Origin: Okapia johnstoni
Lineage: Eukaryota; Chordata; Mammalia; Artiodactyla; Giraffidae
Assembly (NCBI GenBank): GCA_024291935.2
Contig: CM044316.1
Location: forward strand, 4,518,501 to 4,582,500
Direction of reading: 5' to 3'
DNA: 64,000 nt
In this document: piece by piece, positions 31,779-43,488 of the stretch
How positions within the stretch are numbered: position 1 is the stretch's first letter
Layout: every line of letters begins with the position of its first letter
The notes under the pieces: model-generated
What the model saw: only the letters and a program-made list of their open reading frames with translations
Told to the model about the DNA's origin: nothing
The model's database searches: none
Program-made: the position numbers and the translations under genes

Positions 31779-34481
31779 TCAGTCAGTCTTGCCTTGCTGT
31801 CTGGCATCTGGGGGCTCAGTCTGCATGGTGCCCAGGGCCACACAGCCTGAGGGTGTCAGGGGGCCTGGGATCTGACCATACAAGAGGATCTGGTTACATG
31901 TGCTGTTCATCCCCCTAGGCACCCCACTGAACCTTCCTCCAACCCCTTGGCACTGGGGTCAGCCTCGCTGGACCGATGCAGGCTTGGTCCTCACCTCGTT
32001 GGTGATCAGCAACCTGCCCACCCACCATGGGGTGCAGGCAGGCTGTCACCGGCACAGGCAGCCATTTAGGGCTCACACATGTGCCCCGCCCCTTCCTAGG
32101 AGTCCCCTGGGTGCTTGGTCCACCCACTGCGCTTACCCGATATTTCAGGTAGGAGAGGTAGGTGTCCCACCCTAGCGTCAGGCCGTTGATGTAGGTGACT
32201 CGGAACTGGGGGGGCACGAAGAGGAAATTCACCAGCTGCGCAGCAGGCCACACGCACCAGTCAGCCTATGAGGAGGGGCGGAATGTAGTGGGGGCGGAAT
32301 GTAGTGAGGGGCGGAGCCAGGAGGGACTGGGTGGGGCCTGAAAGGAGGTTCCAAGCAAGATGAGGTGAAGGGATAGGCGGGGCCTGGGCAGGCATGCCCA
32401 CCTTGTAGAATTCCCAGAACTTGTCCCGCAGCTCCTGACAGCTCTCGTCCAGAGTCTGGCCCTCCAGGCAGCCAAGGCCTAGGAAGGAAACCAAGACAAG
32501 AAATGAGAGTGTCAGAGGCTGGGGAGTATGGAGTACAGTGGTAAAGTGGGTAGGGTAGGACCCCTGAGGAACAGAGCTTCCCCGATGGCTCAGCAGATGA
32601 AGAATCCACCTGCAGTGTAGGAGACACAGGAGACGGGTTTGATCCCTGGGTCAGGAAGATCCCCTGGAGGAGGAAATGGAAACCCACTCCAGTATTCTTG
32701 CTTGAAAAATCCCATGGGGAGGAGCCTGGCGGGCTACAAGTCCACAGGGTCGCAAACAGTCGCAAACAGTCGGAATCAACTGAGCGACTAATCACCACCC
32801 CAGGCAGTCCCAAGCAGAGGAACCGGGACATTTAAAGGCCTTGCAGTGGGAAGTGGGGCACAGCAGGGAGGCTGAAATGGGTAAACAAGAAATAAGAGGT
32901 CTGTCCAGTATAAACAGTATAAACTCCTACCCTGAGGGGTGGTGACACACACTTGCTGAGGAGGTTTTATTACCAGTCCTGTAACTTCCTTTACCTTTAC
33001 AGATAATGAAATGAAACTGACCCTGGCTGTCAAGGAATAAACAACTCTCCAGAGCCAAGGGTTAGGATGATTGTGCCCTGTCAACTCTCCTTCCTCCAGC
33101 CTCAGGGCCTTTGCACCAGCTGTCCTCCCCCTCCGCCCCCCCCCCCCCCCCCCCCGGCCCACTGGCTCCTTCTTCATGTCTCATCTCAGCGTCTTCTCCT
33201 TGGAGAAGTTCTCCCAACCATCGTCCAGGGCAGCCCCATCAGACACTGTCTTCATCCTTCCTACATGTAGCACCACTGTCTGTGATTCTGCCATTCACAC
33301 CTGACCCCATTGGGTCTGTCCTGTTACCACTGTACCCCAGCCTCCAGTCCCGGGCCACACACACAGGAGGTGCATCGATAACACATCTCCACATCCTGGA
33401 CACAAAACTGGCTCTACCCTCCTTACCCCCTGATTCAGGAGGGACCAAGCCCAAGTTCACAGAACTCCTTACCCAAGAAGTACCAGACTCCAAGCAAAGG
33501 AGAGGCCACCAGTTGGTCAATGAGGACCTTCTTGAGGACGTTTGGGAGGCCAGGGAAGCCGGATGCAGGGAGCAGACGGTCCAGCCAGAGATACCAATAG
33601 TGCAGGAAGGGGCCCATGCTGCAGCCTACTGCAAACATGCTCACTGTGGACAGTCCAAGAGTTAAGGGGGGCACGTTAGGCCAGCAACCTTCCCCTCCAA
33701 TCCACTCCCTCCCTGGCTAAGGCCTGGGTAAGCCTGACACCTTCCCAGGGCCCAACCGAATATTCTTCCATTACTAGCCCCACCGCCAGGTACCATTCCA
33801 AGAGGTGCTTTTGCATCTTCTCCCCTCATTGCCTCACTACCGTGTCAAAGGGTACTACCATCGCGCCGCTTTCCGAAAGAGGAAACAGAGGCACAACTGA
33901 TAGGGAAATGTGGGATCAGGGCGCGACACAAGGCTGGCTGGGAGCCAGACGTTGTGCCTTTGACTACCCCGGGTGCAGCATATCGTGCTCAATGCTAAGT
34001 CTGTCAGTGCAAGAGAGAGGGTAGCAGATCAAGGGGTGGGCAGGGACCTGACCGTCAGGACGGCAGCGGACAGACACCCTACGTATTGGAGATGAGATGA
34101 AGACTCCCGAGGGGGAAGGGACGCAGAGAACGGGGAGGGGATGTCTAAGGTGCACGCTGAGGTCAAGGGTCTTGCCAGGAACTGAGGTCACAGGACATAG
34201 TCACGGAGCTCAGGTGCGGCTCACAGGTCTCCGGATCTGAAGTTGGGGGCAAAGATCTTCTGGGGTGAAAAGCCAGCAGCACCGGTCCTCTTACCTGAGC
34301 GCCGCGAGTCGAACTTCTGGCCGGGCCGGGCGCGAATCTCCCAGGACTGGCGCGCCCCATCCCCGGCCGCCATGAGAACGCCGCATCCCAGAGTGTTGGT
34401 GACGAGCAACGCACGGCCTTGGAACAGGGGCTGACCGGCGGCCCAAAGGCCGCGCAGCCAGCGCCAGCCGCCGGACAGCAT
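31779..34481 (-). CDS. MPV17L2: MPV17L2, Mpv17/PMP22-family mitochondrial inner-membrane protein
   Basis: Family knowledge: a mitochondrial membrane protein linked to mitoribosome assembly. Coding exons in transcript order: 34481-34295, 33643-33473, 32478-32402, 32265-32137, 31871-31779. All are GT-AG and join in frame to 218 codons. The N-terminus [11 protein letters not shown] is basic and suits mitochondrial import. Later come [16 protein letters not shown] (exon 2), LGCLEGQT (exon 3) and the Mpv17/PMP22 signature W-x-x-WP-x4-NF-x5-P-x3-R (exon 4). The upstream frame is open, but this ATG was chosen because it matches the family start. The C-terminal exon reads [20 protein letters not shown] and then about ten more residues, so the protein is about 12 residues longer than the human one as I remember it. 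The intron between 32478 and 33473 contains a Bov-tA SINE, an L2 piece and a 20-base C run. Confidence 0.95.
32572..32810 (+). repeat. Bov-tA SINE in MPV17L2 intron
   Basis: Forward copy, antisense to the gene, from GCTTCCCCGATGGCTCAGCA to CTGAGCGACTAATCACC, with an internal GTCGCAAACA duplication near its end. Confidence 0.85.
33085..33330 (+). repeat. L2 remnant in MPV17L2 intron
   Basis: CTCAGGGCCTTTGCACCAGC and CTCCTTGGAGAAGTTCTCCC blocks are the L2 3' region. The C20 run lies inside it. Confidence 0.6.
33136..33155 (+). repeat. Homopolymer of 20 C
   Basis: Uninterrupted C20, hence G20 in the MPV17L2 pre-mRNA, preceded by CCCCCTCCG. It lies inside an L2 remnant in an intron. Length polymorphism and assembly error are both likely at such a run. 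Confidence 0.9.
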
Positions 34482-35000
34482 CGTCCGCGGGACATAGGAA
34501 CCGGCACACCGGGCCGCCCCGCCCATGCCGGCCAATCCCAAGTCGCCGCCGAGTCCCGGTTCCCGCCCATCGCGGTGGTACCCAATCGAACGCTGCCTTC
34601 GTGATTTGTATGCCCGCCCCAAATCGCTCCAGTCAATCGCCCACTGCTTCGAAGCCTCACACCTCCTTCCGCGCCTTATGCACCAATCACAGAAGGCTTT
34701 ACGTCACACCGCGCACGCCAATCACTGACGTTCCACCCTCGTTTCCCCGCCCCTTTCTGCTCTGGCCTATGGGTAACCGTCGTCACACTCTTATTTGACC
34801 GCCCAGTACTTCACTGACCAATCACGGGCTTTAGGCTGGAAAAATCACAAACTGTTGTCCTGCCTCCTGCATTGAGATGGCCAATCTACGGCAGTTACCG
34901 AGTTCTCCCGTGTAAATCGCCCTCTAGGTTTCCAGATTCTCCCGCAATTCCTGAAAAGTGATGGCGACCGGGGCGGAAATCCAATCCCGCAGAGATTCGG
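34482..35000 (-). promoter_or_regulatory. MPV17L2: MPV17L2 promoter with seven CCAAT boxes
   Basis: CpG-rich upstream region with CCAAT on the plus strand at 34532, 34582, 34683, 34718, 34818, 34881 and 34981 (ATTGG in the gene's direction). CRE-like TTACGTCAC (about 34699) and TGACGTT (about 34726) are also present. No TATA box is seen. The boxes suggest NF-Y control. Boxes near 34532-34582 may fall in the 5'UTR. Confidence 0.65.
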
Positions 35001-35284
35001 GGGCGTGGAGGCGGGGCTCCAGTTCTGCTGCGTGCGCAGGCTGCCGGGATGCCTGTCTGGACGTTGACCTTGGTCCTGACTACTGCTGGGCGTCTGACCT
35101 AAGTTCCACAATAATGATAATACTGAAAACGCTACGCACTGTTCTGGGCACATGACGTGCTTTAAGAAATTTGACAGCAACTTGGTGTTGCTGCAGTGAT
35201 AATTATATCACCATATTACCTCCTATGCTCCCGTAGGGGAAAATCTGAGTTTCAGTGGAAATCTGCATTTCTTACAGGAGCAGG

Positions 35285-35590
35285 GTGTCTGGAGCCTGTG
35301 GGCCGAATTCTGTCGCCACCTGTTTTGGTGAGGTTCAAGAGCTAAGAATTTTCTTACTTTTTTTGATTGGTCGATGAAAAAAATCCAGGTACTGTTCTGG
35401 GACGTGTGAAAATTGTATGAAATTCCGATTTTGGAATCCATAAATAAAGATATATTGGAACACAGCCATGCCCATTTGTTTTTTTATTGTCTACTCTCAA
35501 CTACAATGAGTAGTTGCAACAAAGATTGTATGGTCTACAAAAACTAAACTGTTTTACTCTTTACAAAAAAAATGTATGTTTTCTTTGCTC
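35285..35590. mobile_element. Old hAT-like DNA transposon remnant
   Basis: GAGCCTGTGGGCCGAATTCT, then TAAATAAAGATATATTGGAA, CACAGCCATGCCCATT and TGAGTAGTTGCAAC match a common mammalian non-autonomous DNA element whose name I cannot assign safely. 35000-35285 shows no feature. 35590-36020 is AT-rich and unremarkable. Confidence 0.55.
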
Positions 35591-36027
35591 TTTGGTAGAG
35601 GACACTCTTCAGTTTTCTGATTTTGATTCTATGGGAGATATTTATAAACCCTGTGGTTATAACTGAGAACACCAAAAAGTAATTCTTACTTATAGACATG
35701 CAAATGAATTCTGCCAAGTAGAGGGACACTCACCCCATTTTTTTTTTTTGCCTTTATTTGCACATTCATTTTACACTTCCTGTTGTGTTTCTTGTTTGGA
35801 ACTTCTTTGAAATGGTTTTAACACCTGACAAGTTCCCTTTATTAATAATGAGTTAACAGTAGTTTTTAACACATGCTTATTTTTATATCTGTATGAGAGG
35901 TGTGATTTTAACTTTTTGGGAAAAATGATCCTTCAAACACTTCCTATTGCAGTCAAGTACCGCATTCTGGTATTCCAGGCTCCAGATTTTACTGCATTTT
36001 GGTGGAAAACCTTCAAAATGGTTTAAA

Positions 36028-37838
36028 GAGGGGTAAAAGAATAGCAAGGAGAGATAAGAAAGCCTTCCTCAGCGATCAATGCAAAGAAATAGAGGAAAAC
36101 AACAGATTGGGAAAGACTAGAGATCTCTTCAAGAAAATTAGAGGTACCAAGGGAACATTTCATGCAAAGATGGGCTCAATAAAGGACAGAAATGGCAGGG
36201 ACCTAACAGAAGCAGAAGATATTAAGAAGAGGTGGCAAGAATACACAGAAGAACTGTACAAAAAAGATCTTCACGACCCAGATAATCACGATGGTGTGAT
36301 CACTCACCTAGAGCCAGACATCCTGAAATGTGAAGTCAATGGGTCTTAGAAAGCATCACTACGAACAAAGCTAGTGGAGGGGATGGAATTCCAGTTGAGC
36401 TATTTCAAATCCTCAAAGGTGATGCTGTGAAAGTGCTGCACTCGATATGCCAGCAAATTTGGAAAACTCAGCAGTGGCCACAGGACTGGAAAAGGTCAGT
36501 TTTTGTTCCAATCCCAAAGAAAGGCAATGCCAAAGAATGCTCAAACTACCGCACAATTGCACTCATCTCACATGCTAGTAAAATAATGCTCAAAATTCTC
36601 CAAGCCAGGCTTCAGCAATATGTGAACCGTGAACTTCCAGATGTTCAAGCTGGTTTTAGAAAAGGCAGAGGAACCAGAGATCCAATTGCCAATATCCGCT
36701 GGATCATCGAAAAAGCAAGAGAGTTCCAGAAAAACATCTATTTCTGCTTTATTGTCTATGCCAAAGCCTTTGACTGTGTGGATCACAATAAACTGTGGAA
36801 AATTCTGAAAGAGATGGGAATACCAGACCATCTGACCTGTCTCTTGAGAAACCTGTATGCATGTCAGGAAGCAACAGTTAGAACTGGACATGGAACAACA
36901 GACTGGTTCCAAATAGGAAAAGGAGTACGTCAAGGCTGTATATTGTCACCCTGCTTATTTAACTTATATGCAGAGTACATCATGAGAAATGCTGGGCTGG
37001 AAGAAACACAAGCTGGAATCAAGATTGCTGGGAGAAATATCAATAACCTCAGATATGCGGATGACACCACCCTTATGGCAGAAAGTGAAGAAGAACTAAA
37101 GAGCCTCTTGATGAAGGTGAAAGAGGAGAGTGAAAAAGTTGGCTTAAAGCTCAACGTTCAGAAAACTAAGATCATGGCATCTGGCCCCATCACTTCATGG
37201 GAAATAGATGGGGAAACAGTGGAAACAGTGTCAGACTTTATTTTTTGGGCTCCAGAATCACTGCTGATGGTGATTGCAGCCATGAAATTAAAAGACGCTT
37301 GCTCCTTGGAAGGAAGGTTATGGCCAACCTAGATAGCATATTTAAAAGCAGAGACATTACTTTGCAAACAAAAGTCCTTCTAGTCAAGGCTATGGTTTTT
37401 CCAGTGGTCATGTACGGATGTGAGAGTTGGACAGTGAAGAAAGCTGAGCACTGTAGAATTGATGCTTTTGAACTGTGGTGTTGGAGAAGACTCTTGAGAG
37501 TCCCTTGGACTGCAAGGAGATCCAATCAATCCATCCTAAAAGAGATCAATCCTGGGTGTTCATTGGAAGGACTGATGTTGAAGCTGAAACTCCAATACTT
37601 TGGCCACCTCATGCGACGGGTTGACTCATTGGAAAAGACCCTGATGCTGGGTAGGATTGGGGGTGGGAGGAGAAGGGAACGACAGAGGATGAGATGGTTG
37701 GATGGCGTCACCGACTCGATGGACATGGGTTTGGGTAAACTCCAGGAGTTGGTGATGGACAGAGAGGCCTGGCGTGCTGCAATTCATGGGGTCGCAAAGA
37801 GTAGGACACGACTGAGCAACTGAACTGAACTGAACTGA
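36028..37838 (+). mobile_element. BovB LINE, 5'-truncated, with near-intact reverse transcriptase
   Basis: RTE-type LINE. Reading frames at 36028-36349, 36427-37332 and 37197-37823 cover the region before the reverse transcriptase, the reverse transcriptase (catalytic YADD near codon 214 of the middle frame) and the C-terminal domain. They are separated by a stop after 36349 and a frameshift near 37245. The endonuclease end is missing. The 3' terminus is CTGAACTGAACTGAACTGAA. Not a host gene. Confidence 0.93.
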
Positions 37839-38039
37839 AAAGTCAAGTTATGATTCACAAAACAGAGTCAGATAAACTTTTTCCACGGTAAAGTACATTT
37901 CATGGTAGCTGAAGCCTTGGCAGCTCCAAATAAGTAAGAGAATTTTGCTGTTTCTCTATTTGTCTCATTTCTGTTTTCCTTTCTCTAAATATGATTTTGA
38001 TGCCTTTAAAACTGGAGGGAAGAGGCATAGCACAATCTT

Positions 38040-38676
38040 TGAAAGAATGACATAGCCCAAGGATACAACATAAACTGATTAGAACCAAATGGGTTTAAGA
38101 TGGTGGACAAGACAGCTTCTACTAGACCTTGAGCCTCAGTATATGCTCACTATAACACATCACCAGGTGAAGTGACACAGCCACAGGCACCATGACAGTT
38201 CTAAGGCAAACCAAAGATGAAAAAGTGGACAGTGGCCCAATTCCTAGAAATTTCTGCCCCCTTCCCCAAAATAGTTGGAATAATCCTCCTGTTTATTAGT
38301 TTAAGAAATTACCCAACCCATAAAAGCTAACCACGTACCCTTGAGGCTGCACTCACCTTCTGCCACAGCCCACACTCTTGTCTGTGGAGTGTGTTTCTCT
38401 CAAGGACACTCTTGCCTTCTGAGGTGGCCTACAATCTGTCAGTGGAATGTTTCTCTCTGGATAAATCCACTTCGTTCTTATCACTTGTCTCTCACTGACT
38501 TCTTTCTGCAATGAGACATCAAGAACCTGAGCTTCCTGAGGTCCTGAAACCGGGTACCGTGGGTTTGGCTGGGTCTGTGTCCCAGCCCCTGGGGTTTAAG
38601 TCCCAAGCAGGATTTTGGCCAAGGTCAAATCCTGGCACATGGGTTCAAGTCCCAGTCTCAGGTGAATGGTTTTAGC
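38040..38676 (+). mobile_element. Endogenous retrovirus LTR, 5' member of a pair
   Basis: Closely similar to 49800-50340 in the same direction, apart from a short extra stretch near 38590. Promoter-like CCATAAAAGC (about 38318) and a GATAAATCC polyadenylation-like signal (about 38459) are in the expected order. Just after it, TGGCAACCACAAAGGGAC (38677-38694) sits where a primer-binding site should be. The tRNA is not assigned. Confidence 0.65.
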
Positions 38677-38899
38677 TGGCAACCACAAAGGGACAGTGAA
38701 AAGGTAAGAAGAGGTTTAGAGTGAGGCCTTGGTCCTATAGAGGCCCTTGGGAAACCATGAGCCAAGTGTATGGAAGAGGACCTTTTACTGCTGTCTGCTC
38801 ATTTCCCCACCCCGCCCCCAACTCTAATTCTAGGTTTATTCAACACAATTACTTTACACAACAAAATACAAACATAACATTATCTCAAATGCTAGCGAC

Positions 38900-39063
38900 T
38901 AGTGAAAGTCACTCAGTCGTGTCCGACTCTTTGTGACTCTAGGCCAGAATACTGAAGTGGGTAGCCTTTCCCTTCTCCAGTGGATCTTCCCAACCCAGGG
39001 ATCAAACCCAGGTCTCCTGCATTGCAGGCAGATTCTTTATCAGCTGAGCCACAAAGGAAGCCC
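38900..39063 (-). repeat. Bov-tA SINE, truncated
   Basis: Reverse copy lacking part of the Bov-A half, next to the forward copy at 39126. Confidence 0.8.
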
Positions 39064-39125
39064 ATCTCAAATACTATAAAGTTACAAAACTCAAAACAGA
39101 GAATTTATAGTACAATAAAGCCACC

Positions 39126-39335
39126 AAGGCTTTCCTGGTGGCTCAGACAATAAAGAATCTACCTGCAATGTAGGTGACCTGGATTCAATCCCTGGGTCAG
39201 GAATTTCCCCTGGAGAAGGGAATGGCTTCCCAACTCAGTATTCTTGCCTGGAGAATGCCATGGACAGAAGAGCCTGGTGAGCTACAGTCCATGAGATTGC
39301 AAAGAGTCAGACACAACTGAGCGACTAAACATGCA
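39126..39335 (+). repeat. Bov-tA SINE
   Basis: Forward copy from GCTTTCCTGGTGGCTCAGAC to GAGCGACTAAACATGCACAC. 39340-39745 has no recognised feature beyond a short CA run. Confidence 0.85.
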
Positions 39336-39748
39336 CACACGTATAATAAACATCAAAAAAGCAATGGACACGTTGCCAAGGTAACCTTCACCACTGCCGT
39401 GAATACCAACACAATGAGGGTTTCAGTGATGATCTAGATTTAAACTCACAGTTTCAGAGAGGGTGGAAACGTGTGTGTGCACACACACACATCCACGCAT
39501 GCACATGAGTACATGGGAAAAGAACTCTTGGAGAATATAACATCTGCTCACTTTTGACCTGGTGGGTAAAATCCATATGCTTTTGCACATCTGTGAAACA
39601 TTTCCTGCCGTAGGGCAAGAAATGTCACAGCTATCCGATATTGTGAATTTCTGAGCCTTGCAGACAAGGGCAAGTGGTGCAATTCCCTACACAAAGAACT
39701 TAAGGATGTCGCAGTCATCATGAATACAACCCTTCAGTGTGACCTAAG

Positions 39749-40012
39749 GGAAGGCAATGGCACCCCACTCCAGTACTCTTGCCTGGAAAATCCCATGGAC
39801 GGAGGAGCCTGGTAGGCTACAGTCCCTGGGGTCACTAAGAGGCGGACACGATTGCGTGTCTTCACTTTCACTTTTCCCTTTCATGCACTGGAGAAGGAAA
39901 TGGCAACCCACTCCAGTATTCTTGCCTGGAGAATCCCAGGGACGGTGGAGCCTGGTGGGCTGCCGTCTATGGGGTCGCACAGAGTCGGACACGACTGAAG
40001 CGACTTGGCAGC
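39749..40012 (+). repeat. Bov-A2 SINE (Bov-A dimer)
   Basis: Two forward Bov-A monomers joined by the TTCACTTTCACTTTTCCC linker, ending in GAAGCGACTTGGCAGCA. Confidence 0.88.
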
Positions 40013-40019
40013 AAGGGAA

Positions 40020-40375
40020 TTCAAGAAGAGAAGAATACTGCTATAAAAATGCAGGATGCTGGCCCCAGATAGCTGAGATACATATGAAAGGAATGAATCA
40101 ATAATCCCAGACTCTTGCATCTTTCCATGCATAGAGGAACTCTAAATTCCTTAACTTGATGTCTGGTTTTCCTTACTTAACAATAATCTTTGATGTTCAA
40201 GCTGCTTGCCCCCATTGCTGCAAACTTATAAATAGCATGACTCCCTCTCCTGCCTGCATGGAGCAGTTTTCCAGGGCTACTGAGATACTGTCTCTTGGGC
40301 TTGGAGTCCTTAACATTCCCACAAAATAAAATAACTCTCTACTTTCAGGTTGTGACTGTTTTTTAGTCTACACAT
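40020..40375 (+). mobile_element. LTR-like segment
   Basis: TATAAATAGC (about 40229) and AATAAA (40325) lie 96 bp apart as in an LTR U3/R. The 44 bp after them (40331-40374) recur at 45135-45178. The start boundary is unknown. The segment 40375-40575 is unassigned. Confidence 0.45.
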
Positions 40376-40684
40376 CCAACAGCAGGTCTAGGACAGAATT
40401 GTTCATATCTACACTCTTCTCCTTGACTCTTAGGTTTTTCTCCTACGTTCTTGCTTTCTTGTTCACTCCTGCTCCATTTCTTTTTTCTTCTGTTAACCCC
40501 AGAATACCTGTGTGAGCACCAAGGTGTACTGTTTTTACTTTTGCTCCTCTCCCTCTGACCCTTACAAGTGCTGACTCTTTGTTGTTGTTGTTGTTCAGTT
40601 GCTCAGTCATGTCCAACTCTTTGCGAACCCATGGATTGTGGTACGAAAGGCTTCCCTGTCCTTCACCATCTCCCGGAGTCTGCT

Positions 40685-41209
40685 TGTTGTAGCCACGCGT
40701 TCCGGGAAACAAACTCACTCAGAAGGACAATGCAGATAGTGGAGTGCAGTTTATTACACCGGCGGGGCCAAGGCAGAGTCTCCTCTTAGCCAAAGACCCC
40801 GACCAGTTTTTGTGAAAACTTTATATACCCTAGGTGTACGTGCTCAAACCCACCTTCCCAAATTCCAGAAACTAGTCTGAACAAAGGGAAAAGAAAGATA
40901 CAATCAAAGTCAATCCATGATTCGGTGATTCATATGTGTTAAGCCTAGGTAGTTAACAGTGGACAATTATCAATAGGCCTGTGGTCATACCCCAATAAGC
41001 ATAATAGAATGTATGATTCTATTCGGTCACACAGATAATTAGGGTATTCTTTTAGGTGATGGAGAGCCCTGGGGCTCTTCTTTCCAGGGGCCTGGTTTTC
41101 CAGTTGGTATGTTGTTTCCATAGACACTGGGCATATAGCTCAAAGTCCACAATCCGGCCCGAGATGGAGTCCTGCTTTCAAGATAGAACCTGTTCTGTTT
41201 CCTCCTTCA
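40685..41209 (-). mobile_element. Solo LTR inserted in BovB
   Basis: On the minus strand it runs TG...CA, with TATATAAA at 40827-40820 and AATAAA at 40755-40750. Flanks are TGCT (40681-40684) and TTCT (41210-41213), a 4-bp target duplication with one change. BovB sequence resumes exactly on both sides. No internal viral genes remain. Confidence 0.8.
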
Positions 41210-42704
41210 TTCTCAGACTCATGTCCATTGAATTGATGATGTCATCCAACCATCTCACCCTCTGTTGCCCCCTTTTCCTCCTGCCCTCAATCTTTCCCAG
41301 CATCAGTCTTTTCCAAAGAGTCAGCTCTTTGCATCAGGTGGCCAAAGTATTGGAGCTTCACCTACAGCATAGTCCTTCCAATGAGTATTCAGAGTTGATT
41401 TCCTTTAGGACTGACTGGTTTGATCTCCTTGCTGTCCAAGGAATTCTCAAGAGTCTTCTCCAGCATCACAGTTGGAAAGCATCAATTCTTTGGGGCACAG
41501 CTTTATTTATGTTTCAACTCTCACATCCATACACCACTGGAAAAACCGTAACTTTGACTAGCCATAACTTTGTGTAGTCTCTGCTTTTTAATATGCCGTC
41601 TAGGTTTGTCATAACTTTTCTTCCAAGGAACAAGCGTCTTTTAATTTAATGACTGTAATCACTGTCCGCAGTGATTTTGAAGCCCAAGAAAATTAAGTCT
41701 GTCACTGTTTTCATTTTTACCCTGTCTATTTGCCATGAAGTGTTGGGACTGGATGCCACGATCTTTGTTTTCTGAAAGTTGAGATTTGTGGCAGCTTTTT
41801 CACTCTCTTCTTTCACCTTCATCAAGAGGCTCTTTAGTTCCTCTTTGCTTTCTGCCATAAGAATGGTATCATCTGCATATCTGAGGTTATTGATATTTGT
41901 CCAGGCAATTTTGATTTCAGCTTGAGCTTCACCCAGCCAGCATTTCGCATTATGTACTCTGCATATAAGTTAAATAAGCAGGGTGACAATATACAGCTTT
42001 GACATACTCTTTTCCCAGTTTGGAACCAATCCATTGTTCCATGTCCGGTTCTAACTGTTGCTTCCTGATCTGCCTACAGGTTTCTCAGGAGGCAGGTCAG
42101 GTGGTCTGGAATTCCCATCTCTTTAAGAATTTTCCACAGTTTGTTGTGATCCACACAGTCAAAGGCTTTGGCATAGTCAATGAAGCAGGTGTTTTTCTGG
42201 AATTCCCTTGTTTTTTCTATGATCCAGTGGATGTTGGCAATTTGATCTCTGGTTCCTCTGCCTTTTCTAAATCCAGCTTGAGCATATGGAAGTTCTTGGT
42301 TCACATACTGTTGAAGCCTAACTTGAAGGATTTTGAGCACTACTTTGCCAGCATGTGAAATGAGTCCAATTGTGCAGTAGTTTGAACATTCTTTGGCATT
42401 GCCTTTCTTTGGGATTGGAATGAAAACTGACCTTTTCCAGTCCTGTGGCCACTGCTGAGTTTTCCAAACTTGTTGGCATATTGAGCACAGCACTTTCACA
42501 GCATCATCTTTTAGGCTTTGAAATAGCCCAACTAGAATTCCATCACCTCCACTAGCTTTGTTCATAGTGATGCTTCATAACGCCCATTCCAGGATGTCTG
42601 GCTCTAAGTGAGTGATCACACCATCATGGTTATCCAGGTCATTAACACCTTTTTTGTACAGTTTTCCTGTGTATTCTTGCCACCTCTCCTACTTCTGTTA
42701 GGTC

Positions 42705-43488
42705 TGAGGTTGGAAATAGATGGGCTCCGTTTGGATATTAGCATCAGCCAGCCTCCTCTTTGTATTTCCTGAGGCAACAGACAGGTGGACTCAAGTTGAG
42801 GAATTTACAACCAGTCTCCTGTTGGCTCTCTGAAATGGAAGTAACCGCAGAAACAGGGTAAATAGCCAGTCTTTGTCTCTTGTAAACATCTCGTGGGAAT
42901 AATCATGGCAAGGACAAAGAGAGGGGGAAAAAAAGCCCCTCACAGTAAAGGATAAGGGAGACACTACACCTGCGCAGAAAGGCTCCTTGGAATCAAAAGT
43001 CAAAGGATAATTCCAATCCATAATGAGTCTTGCTTCTCCCAGAAGCTCTCACTTAGAGATCCATCTTGGCTAGGGTGTGCCTGCGCACCCCAGGGGCAGG
43101 CATACCCTAGGGGAGGGTCATGAGACAAATTAACCAGGGAGGGGACAGAGCAAGACGATTGGCCTGAGTGAAGACAAAGATCTGGAGAACTGCCCCCTTA
43201 TATATGATTTTAACTTCCCAAAGCCGCAGCTCTCCTTCTGAGCTCGCCTGTATGCCTTTCTGCATATACTTTTCTTTTCAATAAACTTTCTACTCTTTAC
43301 CTTCTTCCTCCTTGCCTGAATTCGTTCTTGACTAGGCAGGAAAGGACTAGGGACGCTAGTCCTAGCTGGTCACCCTTGTGGTCCAGTGGTTAAGACTCCA
43401 GGTCTGGGAAACTAAAACCTTGCTTCCAGCTACTCCTTGCTTCTGCTTGCTTCAAGCTGCTGTTTAGTGCTGCGCAAGTCCAAAATCA
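42705..43488 (+). mobile_element. Solo LTR inserted in BovB, opposite direction
   Basis: Begins TG and ends CA, flanked by a perfect 4-bp duplication GGTC (42701-42704 and 43489-43492) with BovB continuing on both sides. TTATATATG (43199) and AATAAA (43280-43285) are in LTR order. It is 784 bp long. Confidence 0.78.

Noticed and set aside
34958..35155. 65-codon frame diverging from MPV17L2
   Set aside because: Short, no recognisable family, in a CpG-rich promoter. Kept only as a reason to check for divergent transcription.
36427..37823. Reverse-transcriptase frames as a host gene
   Set aside because: They are part of a BovB LINE with frameshift, 5' truncation and the typical 3' end.
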